DNA from: Bacteroidales bacterium
GTDB lineage: Bacteria; Bacteroidota; Bacteroidia; Bacteroidales; P3
Reading direction: 5' to 3'
Length of the DNA stretch: 64,000 bases
NCBI GenBank assembly: GCA_017962445.1
Contig: JAGCVI010000031.1
Span: 1 to 64,000, forward strand
The stretch's first letter is position 1. Each line of letters opens with the position of its first letter. The notes beneath the pieces are model-generated. The model worked only from the letters and a program-made list of their open reading frames with translations. It was not told the DNA's origin and did not search any database. A program made the position numbers and the translations under genes. This document shows, one piece after another, positions 42,301-51,162 of the stretch.

Positions 42301-45144
42301 GTGAGAAAAGAGGAAGACAACAATATTATCATAAAAGGTGCCAGGGTCAACAATTTGAAGAATATCGATGTCCGTATTCCTCGCAATAAGTTGGTTGTCA
42401 TCACTGGCCTTAGCGGCAGCGGCAAGTCGTCGCTTGCGTTTGATACTCTTTACGCCGAGGGTCAGCGACGTTATGTGGAGAGCCTCAGCAGCTATGCCCG
42501 CCAGTTTTTGGGTCGTATGGGCAAACCGGAGGTGGACTACATTCTCGGTATCTCGCCCGCCATCGCCATCGAGCAGAAGGTCAACACCTCCAATCCCCGC
42601 TCGACTGTGGGCACCTCTACCGAGATATATGAATACCTCAAACTTCTTTTCGCCCGTATTGGACGCACTTTTTCGCCTGTCTCGGGGGTCGAGGTGAAGC
42701 GACACAGCGTTTCAGATGTGGTCGACTTCATCTATACTCTTCCCGAAGAATCGAAGATAATGCTCCTCTCGCCTCTCGAGGTGACTAAGGAACGTCCTCT
42801 GAAGGCTCAGCTCGAGATACTTAGACAGGAAGGTTTTATGCGTATCTCTGTTGCCGGTTCGGTATTGCGAATCGACGATTTCCTGTCTGTTTGCGATAAA
42901 GGCGTGTGTGAAGACACAATGCTTCTTGTCGACCGTATCACTGTTCGTCATGGCGACGACGACCAGATGGCCCGGGTCTCGGAATCGGTACAGACCGCCT
43001 TCTTTGAAGGTCGAGGTGCATGCCGACTGCAGCTTGTGGGCGACGACAATGCTCAGGTTACTTCGTATGATTTCTCAAACCGCTTCGAAGCTGACGGCAT
43101 TACTTTCGAGAAACCCAATCCCAACTTTTTCAGTTTTAATAATCCTTATGGGGCATGTCCTCGCTGTCAAGGCTACGGCTCGGTGATTGGCATTGACGAG
43201 GATATTGTCGTGCCGAACAAGCAGCTGTCTATATATGAAGATGCTGTTGTATGCTGGCGTGGTGACAAAATGTCGGAATGGAAGACGCATCTTATACGTC
43301 TGTCTCCCAAATTGGATTTCCCTATCTATACACCTTATTGTGATTTAACACAGGCCCAGCGCGACTTGCTTTGGCATGGAAACAAGCAGTTCCCTGGTAT
43401 AGACGGTTTCTTTGAGTGGGTAGAATCGCAGAGCTACAAGATACAATACCGTGTCATGCTGGCACGCTATCGCGGCAAAACGACATGTCCTGACTGTAAA
43501 GGCACTCGCCTGCGTCCCGATGCTCAGTATGTGAAGGTCTGCGGAAAGTCGATTGCAGAACTGTCGTCATTGCCGGTTAAGGATTTGGCTGCATTCCTTG
43601 ATTCGATGGAACTGACCGACTATGAGCGCAAGCTCACTGACAGAATCATGAAGGAGCTGCACAACCGCGTGGGATATCTTCTGAAAGTCGGACTGGGCTA
43701 CTTGACCCTCGACCGTCTTTCAAATACGCTCAGCGGCGGCGAGTCGCAACGCATAAATCTGGCCACGTCGCTTGGTAGCTCGCTCGTTGGCTCGATGTAT
43801 ATTCTTGACGAGCCGTCGATAGGGCTGCACTCCCGTGACACGGATCAGCTGATAGCTGTTCTCAAAAGCCTTCGCGACTTGGGCAACACGGTGATTGTCG
43901 TGGAGCACGATGAAGAGATTATTCGCGCTGCCGACTACATTATCGATATCGGCACTGGTGCGGGTCGGCTTGGCGGCGAAGTGGTGTTCGATGGCAACTA
44001 CAATAAACTTAAGACTCTCGACGATTCAGCTGTAGCACGTTCGTATACGGCTCAATATCTGCTAGGAAAACTATCAATACCGGTTCCTACTTCGCGTCGC
44101 CCCTGGCGCGACAAGATACGTCTCGTCGGTGCCTATTGCAATAATCTTAAGAATGTGGATGTCGACATTCCGCTGAATGTCTTCACTGTTGTGACAGGTG
44201 TCAGCGGCTCGGGCAAGACAAGCCTTGTAAAATATGTATTATACGATATACTGCAGAAACGTTTCGACGGGAATACTGAATATGTGGGGAAATGCCATGC
44301 TGTGGAGGGCGACATAAACCGTATCACCGGAGTGGAGCTGGTTGACCAGAATCCTATTGGCCGCTCCACACGCAGCAATCCGGCCACCTATATGAAGGCA
44401 TATGACGAGATACGCCAGCTTTATGCCATGCAACCGCTTGCCAAAGCACGTGGCTACAAGGCTGGATATTTTTCTTTCAATGTCGAAGGCGGCCGTTGCG
44501 AGACATGCCAGGGCGAAGGCTATGTCACCATCGGCATGCAGTTCATGGCTGATGTGCATCTCCTTTGCGAGGAGTGCCATGGCACGCGTTTCCAGTCGGA
44601 GACGCTCGAAGTGCTTTATCGCGACAGGAATGTCAGCCAGGTGCTTGATATGACTGTCGACCAAGCTCTTGATTTCTTCAGCCCCTCAGATGCCGACACT
44701 CAGTATAAGTCGCTCTGCAAGCAGATTGTTGCACGTCTGCAGCCATTGCAGGATGTGGGCCTTGGCTATCTTAAGCTTGGCCAGAGCTCGAGTTCGCTCA
44801 GTGGTGGTGAGGCTCAGCGTATCAAGCTGGCGTCGTTCCTTGTGCGTGGCGAGAACGAGCGTCCACTGCTTTTCATCTTCGACGAGCCTTCTACAGGTCT
44901 CCATTTCCACGATATTCAGAAACTGCTCACGTCGTTCAATACACTTGTCAAGAACGGACATTCCATAGTTGTTATCGAGCATCACCCCGACATAATCAAG
45001 CAGGCCGACTGGATTATCGACATGGGGCCCGAGGGAGGCAATGAAGGCGGAAACGTGGTCTTTGCCGGAACTCCTGAAGAGATTCTCGACTGCAAGGATT
45101 CGTACACTTCAAAATATTTGAAAACGAAACTTTTGAATAAATGA
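42301..45144 (+). CDS. uvrA: Excinuclease ABC subunit A
   Basis: A 947-residue DNA-damage recognition ATPase of nucleotide excision repair. Two ABC modules are visible: Walker A 'GLSGSGKSSLAFDT' and 'GVSGSGKTSLVKY', signatures 'LSGGESQRI' and 'LSGGEAQRI', and Walker B 'MYILDEPSIGLH' and 'LFIFDEPSTGLH'. Zinc-binding Cys sets are 'CPRCQGYG'/'CPDCKGTRL' and 'CETCQGEGY'/'CEECHGTRF'. The start is GTG at 42301, which gives the normal N-terminus; no suitable ATG was found. It is followed by a membrane-protein gene in ATGA overlap. Confidence 0.97.
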   Translation: MRKEEDNNIIIKGARVNNLKNIDVRIPRNKLVVITGLSGSGKSSLAFDTLYAEGQRRYVESLSSYARQFLGRMGKPEVDYILGISPAIAIEQKVNTSNPRSTVGTSTEIYEYLKLLFARIGRTFSPVSGVEVKRHSVSDVVDFIYTLPEESKIMLLSPLEVTKERPLKAQLEILRQEGFMRISVAGSVLRIDDFLSVCDKGVCEDTMLLVDRITVRHGDDDQMARVSESVQTAFFEGRGACRLQLVGDDNAQVTSYDFSNRFEADGITFEKPNPNFFSFNNPYGACPRCQGYGSVIGIDEDIVVPNKQLSIYEDAVVCWRGDKMSEWKTHLIRLSPKLDFPIYTPYCDLTQAQRDLLWHGNKQFPGIDGFFEWVESQSYKIQYRVMLARYRGKTTCPDCKGTRLRPDAQYVKVCGKSIAELSSLPVKDLAAFLDSMELTDYERKLTDRIMKELHNRVGYLLKVGLGYLTLDRLSNTLSGGESQRINLATSLGSSLVGSMYILDEPSIGLHSRDTDQLIAVLKSLRDLGNTVIVVEHDEEIIRAADYIIDIGTGAGRLGGEVVFDGNYNKLKTLDDSAVARSYTAQYLLGKLSIPVPTSRRPWRDKIRLVGAYCNNLKNVDVDIPLNVFTVVTGVSGSGKTSLVKYVLYDILQKRFDGNTEYVGKCHAVEGDINRITGVELVDQNPIGRSTRSNPATYMKAYDEIRQLYAMQPLAKARGYKAGYFSFNVEGGRCETCQGEGYVTIGMQFMADVHLLCEECHGTRFQSETLEVLYRDRNVSQVLDMTVDQALDFFSPSDADTQYKSLCKQIVARLQPLQDVGLGYLKLGQSSSSLSGGEAQRIKLASFLVRGENERPLLFIFDEPSTGLHFHDIQKLLTSFNTLVKNGHSIVVIEHHPDIIKQADWIIDMGPEGGNEGGNVVFAGTPEEILDCKDSYTSKYLKTKLLNK

Positions 45145-45647
45145 ATAAATACATAAAATCTATCAGAAAGGCAGCCAATATCGGCTTTTATGGCGGTTTG
45201 ATACTTGTTATTCTGACCGTTGCCGAGCACTATACTGCAAACTATTTGTGGCAGCGAGTGATAACTGTCAATGACTTCACGCGTATGCTAATGATGATGA
45301 CAGGACTCTTCATGTCTGTCATCAATATTGCCGTTATTCTGCTATATCTGCGGAAGAACACTCCGCGTTTACGTCAACTCGACGCTGTTGAAGATAAACT
45401 TAAGGGCTATGCTTCGACGGTCAAGTCGGTTTATTACACTACTTTCGCGGTGATTCTAGTATTATGTGCATTTGTAGTCCTTTCTCGAGAGAACACTTTG
45501 ATTATGTTGTTGTTGCTACTTGTCCTTCTGCTGCTTCTCAACTATCCTAATATGTACAAGATGAAGGTCGACCTCGGACTGAACGATGAGCAGATGAAGG
45601 AGCTCTTCGGCGATGACTACATCAGTGACAATAATAACACCAAGTGA
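45141..45647 (+). CDS. Conserved membrane protein of unknown function
   Basis: A 168-residue protein with four hydrophobic segments (about 16-36, 48-70, 95-112 and 117-134). It ends in a soluble tail, 'PNMYKMKVDLGLNDEQMKELFGDDYI', which I recall as a conserved feature of hypothetical proteins beside uvrA in other Bacteroidales. The start overlaps the uvrA stop (ATGA), and the stop lies 2 bp before the mnmE ATG, so the three genes look translationally coupled. No function can be assigned. Confidence 0.75.
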   Translation: MNKYIKSIRKAANIGFYGGLILVILTVAEHYTANYLWQRVITVNDFTRMLMMMTGLFMSVINIAVILLYLRKNTPRLRQLDAVEDKLKGYASTVKSVYYTTFAVILVLCAFVVLSRENTLIMLLLLLVLLLLLNYPNMYKMKVDLGLNDEQMKELFGDDYISDNNNTK

Positions 45648-45649
45648 CC

Positions 45650-47038
45650 ATGTCCAATCGAACAGCCGACACCATCTGCGCCATCAGCACACCGTCAGGT
45701 GTGGGAGGCATCGCTGTTGTTCGCCTGTCTGGCAGTTCTGCCAAGCTGCTGGCTGAGAAGCATCTGAAAAATGCCACAAGGAAGGAAATAACCTTGTCCG
45801 ACCATCGTGCAAAGCTTGCGTCTTTTTATGGTAGCGGCGAATTTATCGACGATGTGGTGGCAACCTATTTTGCGGCTCCTCGATCCTATACAGGAGAGGA
45901 TGTCGTGGAATTGTCGTGTCACGGCTCGTTGTATGTACAGCACGTCATTGTCCGGTGTTTGCTTGACAGCGGTGCACGTCTTGCTGAGCCAGGCGAATTC
46001 ACCATGAGGGCTTTCCTCAACGGACGGCTTGACCTTTCGCAGGCCGAGGCCGTCGCTGATCTTATCGACTCACGGTCGCATGTTTCGCACCGTCTTGCCG
46101 TCAGTCAGTTGCGAGGTGGATATGCAAAGCAGTTGGAACAATTGAGGCAAGAGTTCGTCGACCTCGCAGCCTTGCTGGAACTTGAACTTGATTTCAGCGA
46201 CGAGGATTTGGAGTTTGCCAATCGTGAGCATTTGAAGCAGCTTGTGGTCCAACTGAAAAGCAAAGTTCAGCGACTGGTCGACTCGTTCCAGACAGGTAAT
46301 GCTTTGAAGAATGGTGTGCCGGTCGCCATTGTCGGTCGTCCCAATGTTGGCAAATCGACACTACTCAACGCGTTGCTGAACGATAACCGCGCTATTGTCA
46401 GCGATCAGGCTGGCACAACTCGTGACACTATAGAGGAACAGTTTATTGTCCGTGGTATCGTTTTCCGCTTAATCGATACTGCGGGCCTGCGTCATACTGA
46501 TAATTCCATTGAACAGGCTGGCATAGAACGTTCAATAAATGCTATGCGTCAGGCATCGATTATCCTTTATATGATTGATGCTACCGAAGACGATTCTTCG
46601 GTCAGTATGCAAATTGAAGAATTGTTGAGTAAGGTGGACTTGCAAGGGAAAACGTTGGTTTTGTTGCGAAACAAGATCGACAAGGTAGAACTATCTAATT
46701 GTGCAGGGATTATAAAGCACGATAATTACACGGAACTCTCAATTTCAGCGAAAAGCAACTTGAATCTCGAAGCATTGCTTGACACTATGGTTGATTCAGC
46801 AACTCGCGGGAAGGGAGAGGATGATGTGCTTCTCACTAATATTCGTCACTATGAGGCCATGCAACATGTACTTGCAGCCCTTGATGAAGTCCAAAAGGGA
46901 ATGGATGCCGGTTTAACGCCCGACTTGATTGTTGTAGACATCCGTGACGCGCTATACCATCTTGGAACCATCACAGGCAAAGTGAGTTCCGAAGATGTGT
47001 TGTCGTCAGTCTTCACCCGCTTCTGTATAGGGAAGTAG
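45650..47038 (+). CDS. mnmE: tRNA modification GTPase MnmE
   Basis: A 462-residue GTPase that, with MnmG, modifies U34 of certain tRNAs. The N-terminal tetrahydrofolate-binding domain has 'TICAISTPSGVGGIAVVRLSG' and 'PGEFTMRAFLNGRLDLSQAEAV'. The G domain has 'GRPNVGKSTLLNALL', 'AGTTRDTIEE', 'DTAGLR' and 'NKID'. The C-terminus is the expected 'FCIGK' with the functional Cys. The ATG at 45650 is preferred to a GTG two codons earlier. The gene converges on the deaminase gene with a 10-bp gap. Confidence 0.96.
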   Translation: MSNRTADTICAISTPSGVGGIAVVRLSGSSAKLLAEKHLKNATRKEITLSDHRAKLASFYGSGEFIDDVVATYFAAPRSYTGEDVVELSCHGSLYVQHVIVRCLLDSGARLAEPGEFTMRAFLNGRLDLSQAEAVADLIDSRSHVSHRLAVSQLRGGYAKQLEQLRQEFVDLAALLELELDFSDEDLEFANREHLKQLVVQLKSKVQRLVDSFQTGNALKNGVPVAIVGRPNVGKSTLLNALLNDNRAIVSDQAGTTRDTIEEQFIVRGIVFRLIDTAGLRHTDNSIEQAGIERSINAMRQASIILYMIDATEDDSSVSMQIEELLSKVDLQGKTLVLLRNKIDKVELSNCAGIIKHDNYTELSISAKSNLNLEALLDTMVDSATRGKGEDDVLLTNIRHYEAMQHVLAALDEVQKGMDAGLTPDLIVVDIRDALYHLGTITGKVSSEDVLSSVFTRFCIGK

Positions 47039-47048
47039 GTGTTGAATA

Positions 47049-48077
47049 TCACTGGTTTGCGTATTGTACCACTTCGTCGTGGAAGAAGTCAAGTTGTATT
47101 CCAGCTTGGCGGAACAGCTCTTCGCTTTCTTGTCCGCAGTGGTACTTGTATTCACACACCACGCGTTTGATGCCGCAGTTGATAATGAGCATCGCGCAGG
47201 TGCGGCAGGGTGTCATTCGGCAGTATAGTGTTGCGCCGTCGAGGGCTATGCCGCGGCGGGCAGCCTGGCAGATGGCATTCTGCTCAGCATGGACGGTGCG
47301 GACACAGTGGTTGCTAATGCTGCCGTCGGGATTGATGGTCTTGTGGAACAGGTGTCCAACCTCATCGCAGTGGGGTAGTCCGGCAGGTGACCCTACATAT
47401 CCGGTTACGAGCAACTGACGGTCTTTCACTATGACGCATCCGCTGCGGCCACGATCGCATGTGGCACGCTTGGCAGCTGTGTCGGCCAGCTCCATGAAGT
47501 ACTCGTCCCAGCTGGGGCGGTGATAGGTTATCTGATTCAGGACATCCTCTATCTGCTTGTTCAGCTCTTCAATCGTACCACCGTTGTCGAAGCGGAAATC
47601 GGCCTGCTCGATGCAAACCTTCAGGTTCTGCTTGTTCGGATCGTCGCTGGTCATTTCGCGCTGTTCGTTGGCGATGAATGTGTCGTAGTCGATATGGTCA
47701 GTCTCGCTTCCACGCTGCACAGCACGCTCGTAGCGCACTTTCGGGTCGGCATCTACGGCGAAGAGGTAGAAGTTGGGCTTGCCGCGCAAGGCGGTGACCT
47801 CACCAGGGGTGCGGACACTCTCGATGATGCAGTTGCATCCCGAAGCTTGGGCCTGCTCGTAGAGCTGCTCGACAATCCATGACGGCGAGTGCTGAGCACG
47901 CAGGTCGTTGCCGACCATGGTCATGGTGTCGCGGTTCACATCAAGACCTCTACGCTTGATTTCCTCAGTAATAAATGCCCGGACGGAATAATGAACGAAT
48001 CCGCGGTTTTTGATAAGATAATCCACTATGGTGCCTTTGCCGGCTCCCAGTGTTCCTGTTATGCCTATGGTAATCAT
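47049..48077 (-). CDS. P-loop kinase-like / dCMP deaminase fusion protein
   Basis: A 342-residue two-domain protein. The N-terminal half (1-185) is a nucleotide- or dephospho-CoA-kinase-like P-loop domain: Walker A 'GITGTLGAGKGTIVDYL', 'IIESVRTPGEV' and 'VDADPKVRYERAVQRG'. The C-terminal half (about 190-340) is a dCMP deaminase: 'RPSWDEYFMELADTAAKRATC', zinc ligands in 'TVHAEQNAI' (His, catalytic Glu) and 'TPCRTCAMLIINCGI' (two Cys). Deamination of dCMP feeds dUMP into thymidylate synthesis. Yeast Dcd1 and the phage-defence protein AvcD also join a P-loop domain to a deaminase. Here the gene is tightly linked to purE (7 bp), suggesting nucleotide metabolism. Confidence 0.88.
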   Translation of the reverse strand: MITIGITGTLGAGKGTIVDYLIKNRGFVHYSVRAFITEEIKRRGLDVNRDTMTMVGNDLRAQHSPSWIVEQLYEQAQASGCNCIIESVRTPGEVTALRGKPNFYLFAVDADPKVRYERAVQRGSETDHIDYDTFIANEQREMTSDDPNKQNLKVCIEQADFRFDNGGTIEELNKQIEDVLNQITYHRPSWDEYFMELADTAAKRATCDRGRSGCVIVKDRQLLVTGYVGSPAGLPHCDEVGHLFHKTINPDGSISNHCVRTVHAEQNAICQAARRGIALDGATLYCRMTPCRTCAMLIINCGIKRVVCEYKYHCGQESEELFRQAGIQLDFFHDEVVQYANQ

Positions 48078-48084
48078 AAAACTG

Positions 48085-48591
48085 TTAGCACTTGAATTTG
48101 TATTCCAACTTTGCGAGTTCTTCGTTGGCCTTGACGATTTTCTTTTTGAGGCCGGCTTTGTAGGCTGTAAGCTTCTGCATCATGGCTTCGTCGCCGAGGG
48201 CAAGCATCTGCATGGCGAGTATGGCGGCGTTCTGTGCGCCGTTGATGGCTACGGTTGCCACGGGAATTCCTGGAGGCATCTGCATGATGGCGAAGGTGGC
48301 GTCGAGACCCTCAAGGCACGACCCTTTGATTGGCACTCCGATGACTGGCAGCGGAGTTTCGGCTGCGATGACACCCGGCAATGCTGCGGCCATTCCGGCT
48401 CCGGCGATTATGACCTTGATGCCGCGTCCCTGTGCGTTGCGTGCAAATTCGCTCACCTCGGCAGGGGTGCGGTGAGCGGAGAGGGCGTTGACCTCAAAGG
48501 GTATCTCCATTTCCTCGAAAAACTGGCAGGCTTTCTCCATGACCGGCAGGTCGCTGGTGCTGCCCATGATGATGCTGACTATCGGTTTCAT
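48085..48591 (-). CDS. purE: N5-carboxyaminoimidazole ribonucleotide mutase
   Basis: A 168-residue class I PurE enzyme of purine synthesis. Motifs are 'VSIIMGSTSDLPVMEKA', 'VNALSAHRTPAEVSEFA', 'IIAGAGMAAALPGVIAA' and 'PVIGVPIKGSCLEGLDA'. It is co-transcribed with the downstream kinase-deaminase fusion, 7 bp away. No purK is nearby in the window. Confidence 0.96.
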   Translation of the reverse strand: MKPIVSIIMGSTSDLPVMEKACQFFEEMEIPFEVNALSAHRTPAEVSEFARNAQGRGIKVIIAGAGMAAALPGVIAAETPLPVIGVPIKGSCLEGLDATFAIMQMPPGIPVATVAINGAQNAAILAMQMLALGDEAMMQKLTAYKAGLKKKIVKANEELAKLEYKFKC

Positions 48592-48613
48592 TGTTTTATG
48601 TATTTGCGAAATG

Positions 48614-49885
48614 TTAGAAAATCATAGCGAGAAGCACATACAGCCAGTGGGCAGCAATGCCGGCGCAAAGGCCTCCGATGGTATGGGCGGTGATGGCTTT
48701 GCCGATAAGTTTGCGGTATCCGAGACTGTCGAGCATGGCGGTGTGAGTGCTGAGGTAGCCACTCCAACACATACCCATGGCGGTGAAGACTGCAATAGCG
48801 TTGCCGTTGATGATGCCAGTCTCTATGAAGGAGGGAACCAAGCCAAGGGCTGCTCCAACGGCACCAAGGGCTGTGATGGGGAAGGATATGAGAGCACCAG
48901 TGTCAAATCCGAAAAGTGCATAGAAGATGACGTTTATTTTGTTTGCAAGCCAAGTGATGACAGGGACGCCTTCGTATGCCAAACCGTCGTAAGTTAGCTT
49001 GCTTGTCTTGTCAAGGTGGTTAGGATCCACGGCTTCGGGGCCGAAAGTGAGCATCATGACAATGGTGGAAATACAAAGCACACCAGGTATGATGGAAACG
49101 CCGATACCTACACCTCCCTTACCTCCGTCGAGCATTGAATTGATGAAACGCTGAAAGATTGAACCTTCGCTTTTGAATGATATATTCTGTTCGGTGCCTT
49201 CCTCTTCGGTCACCGGACTATCGAGTTCGGGGTACGCTTTGAGAGTGAAGCGCTGCATAAGACGTGTGCTGATTATACTGCCCATGACAGCTCCCATCAG
49301 TCCCACCAAAGCACCACTGCCATAGCCTTTGCCCGTCATGAATGCTATAACAACCAAACCCATTCCAAAGGCAGTACCGAAATTGGTGAGTGATACAAGT
49401 TGGTATTTCTTGAAATAGCGGGCGAAGTTGTTGTCCTTGGCCAGTGAGATGATTGCAGGGTTGTCGCTGAGGAATGTCATCACAGCACCCAATGCTGCCA
49501 CGCCAGGGAGATTGAAGAGAGGCTTCATCAGGGGACGCAGGATGTTCTCCATCAGTCGCACGACACCGAACTCGGTGAACAGTTTGCTGATTGCTCCCAT
49601 AAGGACGCAGATGGCCATGATGTAGAATACCGTCTCAAGCAGTAAATGATATGCCGTCTGCATGAAAGTGTTTAGCATGTTAGGCAGGGTCATCTTGAAT
49701 GCCAGGAAGCCGAAGAAGCCAAAGAAGCAGAGAAGGAAAATTAATGCCTCGATGCTGCGCTTAGTGGTGAATTTAAGACGGCTGGGCTTCTTGTCTGTCC
49801 TCTCTACTGTCTCGTGGTGGCGGAACACTTCAAATGGGTTGAGCACCGACAGAAGGTTGTGACGTTTATTGCTGTTTTCTTCCAT
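48614..49885 (-). CDS. Gate-domain (nucleoside recognition-like) membrane protein
   Basis: A 423-residue inner-membrane protein with about nine hydrophobic segments. 'VFYIMAICVLMGAISKLFTEFGVVRLMENILRPLMKPLFNLPGVAALGAV'-type sequence (about 90-140) and 'FLSDNPAIISLAKD' match the nucleoside-recognition/Gate superfamily, of the CD0519/CD1768 type. The N-terminal 40 residues are polar and cytoplasmic. It lies 22 bp upstream of purE, so it may move a nucleoside or base for the same pathway; that is inferred from position only. Confidence 0.78.
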   Translation of the reverse strand: MEENSNKRHNLLSVLNPFEVFRHHETVERTDKKPSRLKFTTKRSIEALIFLLCFFGFFGFLAFKMTLPNMLNTFMQTAYHLLLETVFYIMAICVLMGAISKLFTEFGVVRLMENILRPLMKPLFNLPGVAALGAVMTFLSDNPAIISLAKDNNFARYFKKYQLVSLTNFGTAFGMGLVVIAFMTGKGYGSGALVGLMGAVMGSIISTRLMQRFTLKAYPELDSPVTEEEGTEQNISFKSEGSIFQRFINSMLDGGKGGVGIGVSIIPGVLCISTIVMMLTFGPEAVDPNHLDKTSKLTYDGLAYEGVPVITWLANKINVIFYALFGFDTGALISFPITALGAVGAALGLVPSFIETGIINGNAIAVFTAMGMCWSGYLSTHTAMLDSLGYRKLIGKAITAHTIGGLCAGIAAHWLYVLLAMIF

Positions 49886-49928
49886 TTTGTTTTACTGATT
49901 TAAATGGGGGCAAATGGTTTGTCTATTA

Positions 49929-51023
49929 TTAAAGGCCACGTTCTTTGAACATGCGGTGAATATTCATGTGCCAGGTAATGCCGATGTTAGCGTTCAGGCT
50001 GGTTGTCTTGCCGATTTCGTTACCGTTGATGTCCTCTTCGCGGTCGTTGCGGTTGGCTATAAATCCATGCAGGCGGACATCCTTGCAGAACGATGGCTTG
50101 TATTCGAAGCCAATGCCGTAGGTTGTGTAGCTGTGGCCACTCTGTACAAGGCAATCAAGACTTGTGCCGCTGAGATTGAGGAAGTCCTCCTCGGAGTGGT
50201 TCTGCTCATAAGCTCCTTTGATGAAGATGTTGAAATCATCGCTCAGAAGGAAGTTCATACAGCTCACGACAGCGAAGTTCTTGCCCCAGTCATCTCTTGA
50301 CAGCGAGTGGTGGATAATGTCGAGGTAGATGTCCCAACGGTCGTATAGCAACTTGTTACCCATTGCGATATAACCCATGTGTCCATTGTCATTACGGTCG
50401 AACAGGTTGGCCGAGTAGAGAGTCTTGAAATGGCCGAAGGTGCCAGACCAGAAGAGATTGTACGACAGGTTGCCGCTGTTCCACGGCTCGCCGCCATAAT
50501 AGACGTAGGGCGAGTTGGCCACCTGAGCAAGCAGCATCTGGTTGCCGTCGTCGCTCTTGAAAGCTGCCGACACAGCAAGCTGGAAGCAGTAGAAATTGTT
50601 CCAGTAGTTGGTGCTGAAAAGCACGTCGATAGGTGCAGCGTCATATTCAAATCCGCCAACGGCGAGGGCGTCCTTGCCGAGACGGAACATCCAGTTCTTG
50701 CTGGGGGTGTAGTTGAGGTAAAGGAAATCGGTGTTGTCGAACAGCGACGAGCTGCCGGGATTGGCGATGATTCGCTGGCGGAAGAAGTAGCTGAACTTGT
50801 CCGACAGGTTGCCTCCGATGACGAGATTGAAGTACTTGCCATGGAATCCGTAAGGGTCGCTTGTCACGCCCATCTGGTCAACGTGTTCGTAGTCGAAGTC
50901 TGCACGCGCTTCAAGTCTAAGCTGGTTGAACACAGGCGACAGAACGACCTGCGCTGTGGCGCGGTTTGCGGAAAACAATGCTCCGGCAAATAGAATTGCT
51001 AATGTTAGATGTTTTGCTTTCAA
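49929..51023 (-). CDS. Outer-membrane porin, OprO/OprP-like
   Basis: A 364-residue outer-membrane protein. The signal peptide is residues 1-24 (ending NRATAQ). A barrel with alternating strands ends in 'GITWHMNIHRMF'. 'SDKFSYFFRQRI', 'FLYLNYTPSKNWMFRLGKDALAVGG' and 'YCFQLAVSAAF' match the porin O/P family (phosphate-selective porin-like). The ion preference is unknown. It is upstream of, and on the same strand as, the Gate-domain protein gene (43 bp). Two overlapping -7 boxes lie just upstream. Confidence 0.82.
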   Translation of the reverse strand: MKAKHLTLAILFAGALFSANRATAQVVLSPVFNQLRLEARADFDYEHVDQMGVTSDPYGFHGKYFNLVIGGNLSDKFSYFFRQRIIANPGSSSLFDNTDFLYLNYTPSKNWMFRLGKDALAVGGFEYDAAPIDVLFSTNYWNNFYCFQLAVSAAFKSDDGNQMLLAQVANSPYVYYGGEPWNSGNLSYNLFWSGTFGHFKTLYSANLFDRNDNGHMGYIAMGNKLLYDRWDIYLDIIHHSLSRDDWGKNFAVVSCMNFLLSDDFNIFIKGAYEQNHSEEDFLNLSGTSLDCLVQSGHSYTTYGIGFEYKPSFCKDVRLHGFIANRNDREEDINGNEIGKTTSLNANIGITWHMNIHRMFKERGL

Positions 51024-51044
51024 TTTTTTATATTTTTTTCAATT

Positions 51045-51067
51045 CAAAAATAGAATTTACAAAAATA
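51045..51067 (-). promoter_or_regulatory. Tandem promoter -7 boxes for the porin gene
   Basis: Two minus-strand TATTTTTG strings (51045-51052 and 51060-51067) lie 22 and 37 bp before the porin ATG. Confidence 0.5.
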
Positions 51068-51129
51068 CGCAATAAAATGCAATCTCAAAAAAAAACGCCG
51101 AAAAAAGAGTCCATGTGTAAAAAAAACAC

Positions 51130-51137
51130 TATCTTTG
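51130..51137 (+). promoter_or_regulatory. Promoter -7 box for the OMP gene at 51163
   Basis: TATCTTTG followed by CC, 25 bp before the ATG. The region is divergent with the porin promoter. Confidence 0.6.
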
Positions 51138-51162
51138 CCATTCAAATCAAAAAATAACAATC

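Noticed and set aside
47049..48077. AvcD-type anti-phage system
   Set aside because: The domain order is similar, but the protein is shorter, linked to purE by 7 bp, and there is no separate inhibitory RNA locus or defence genes nearby. Kept only as an architectural parallel.
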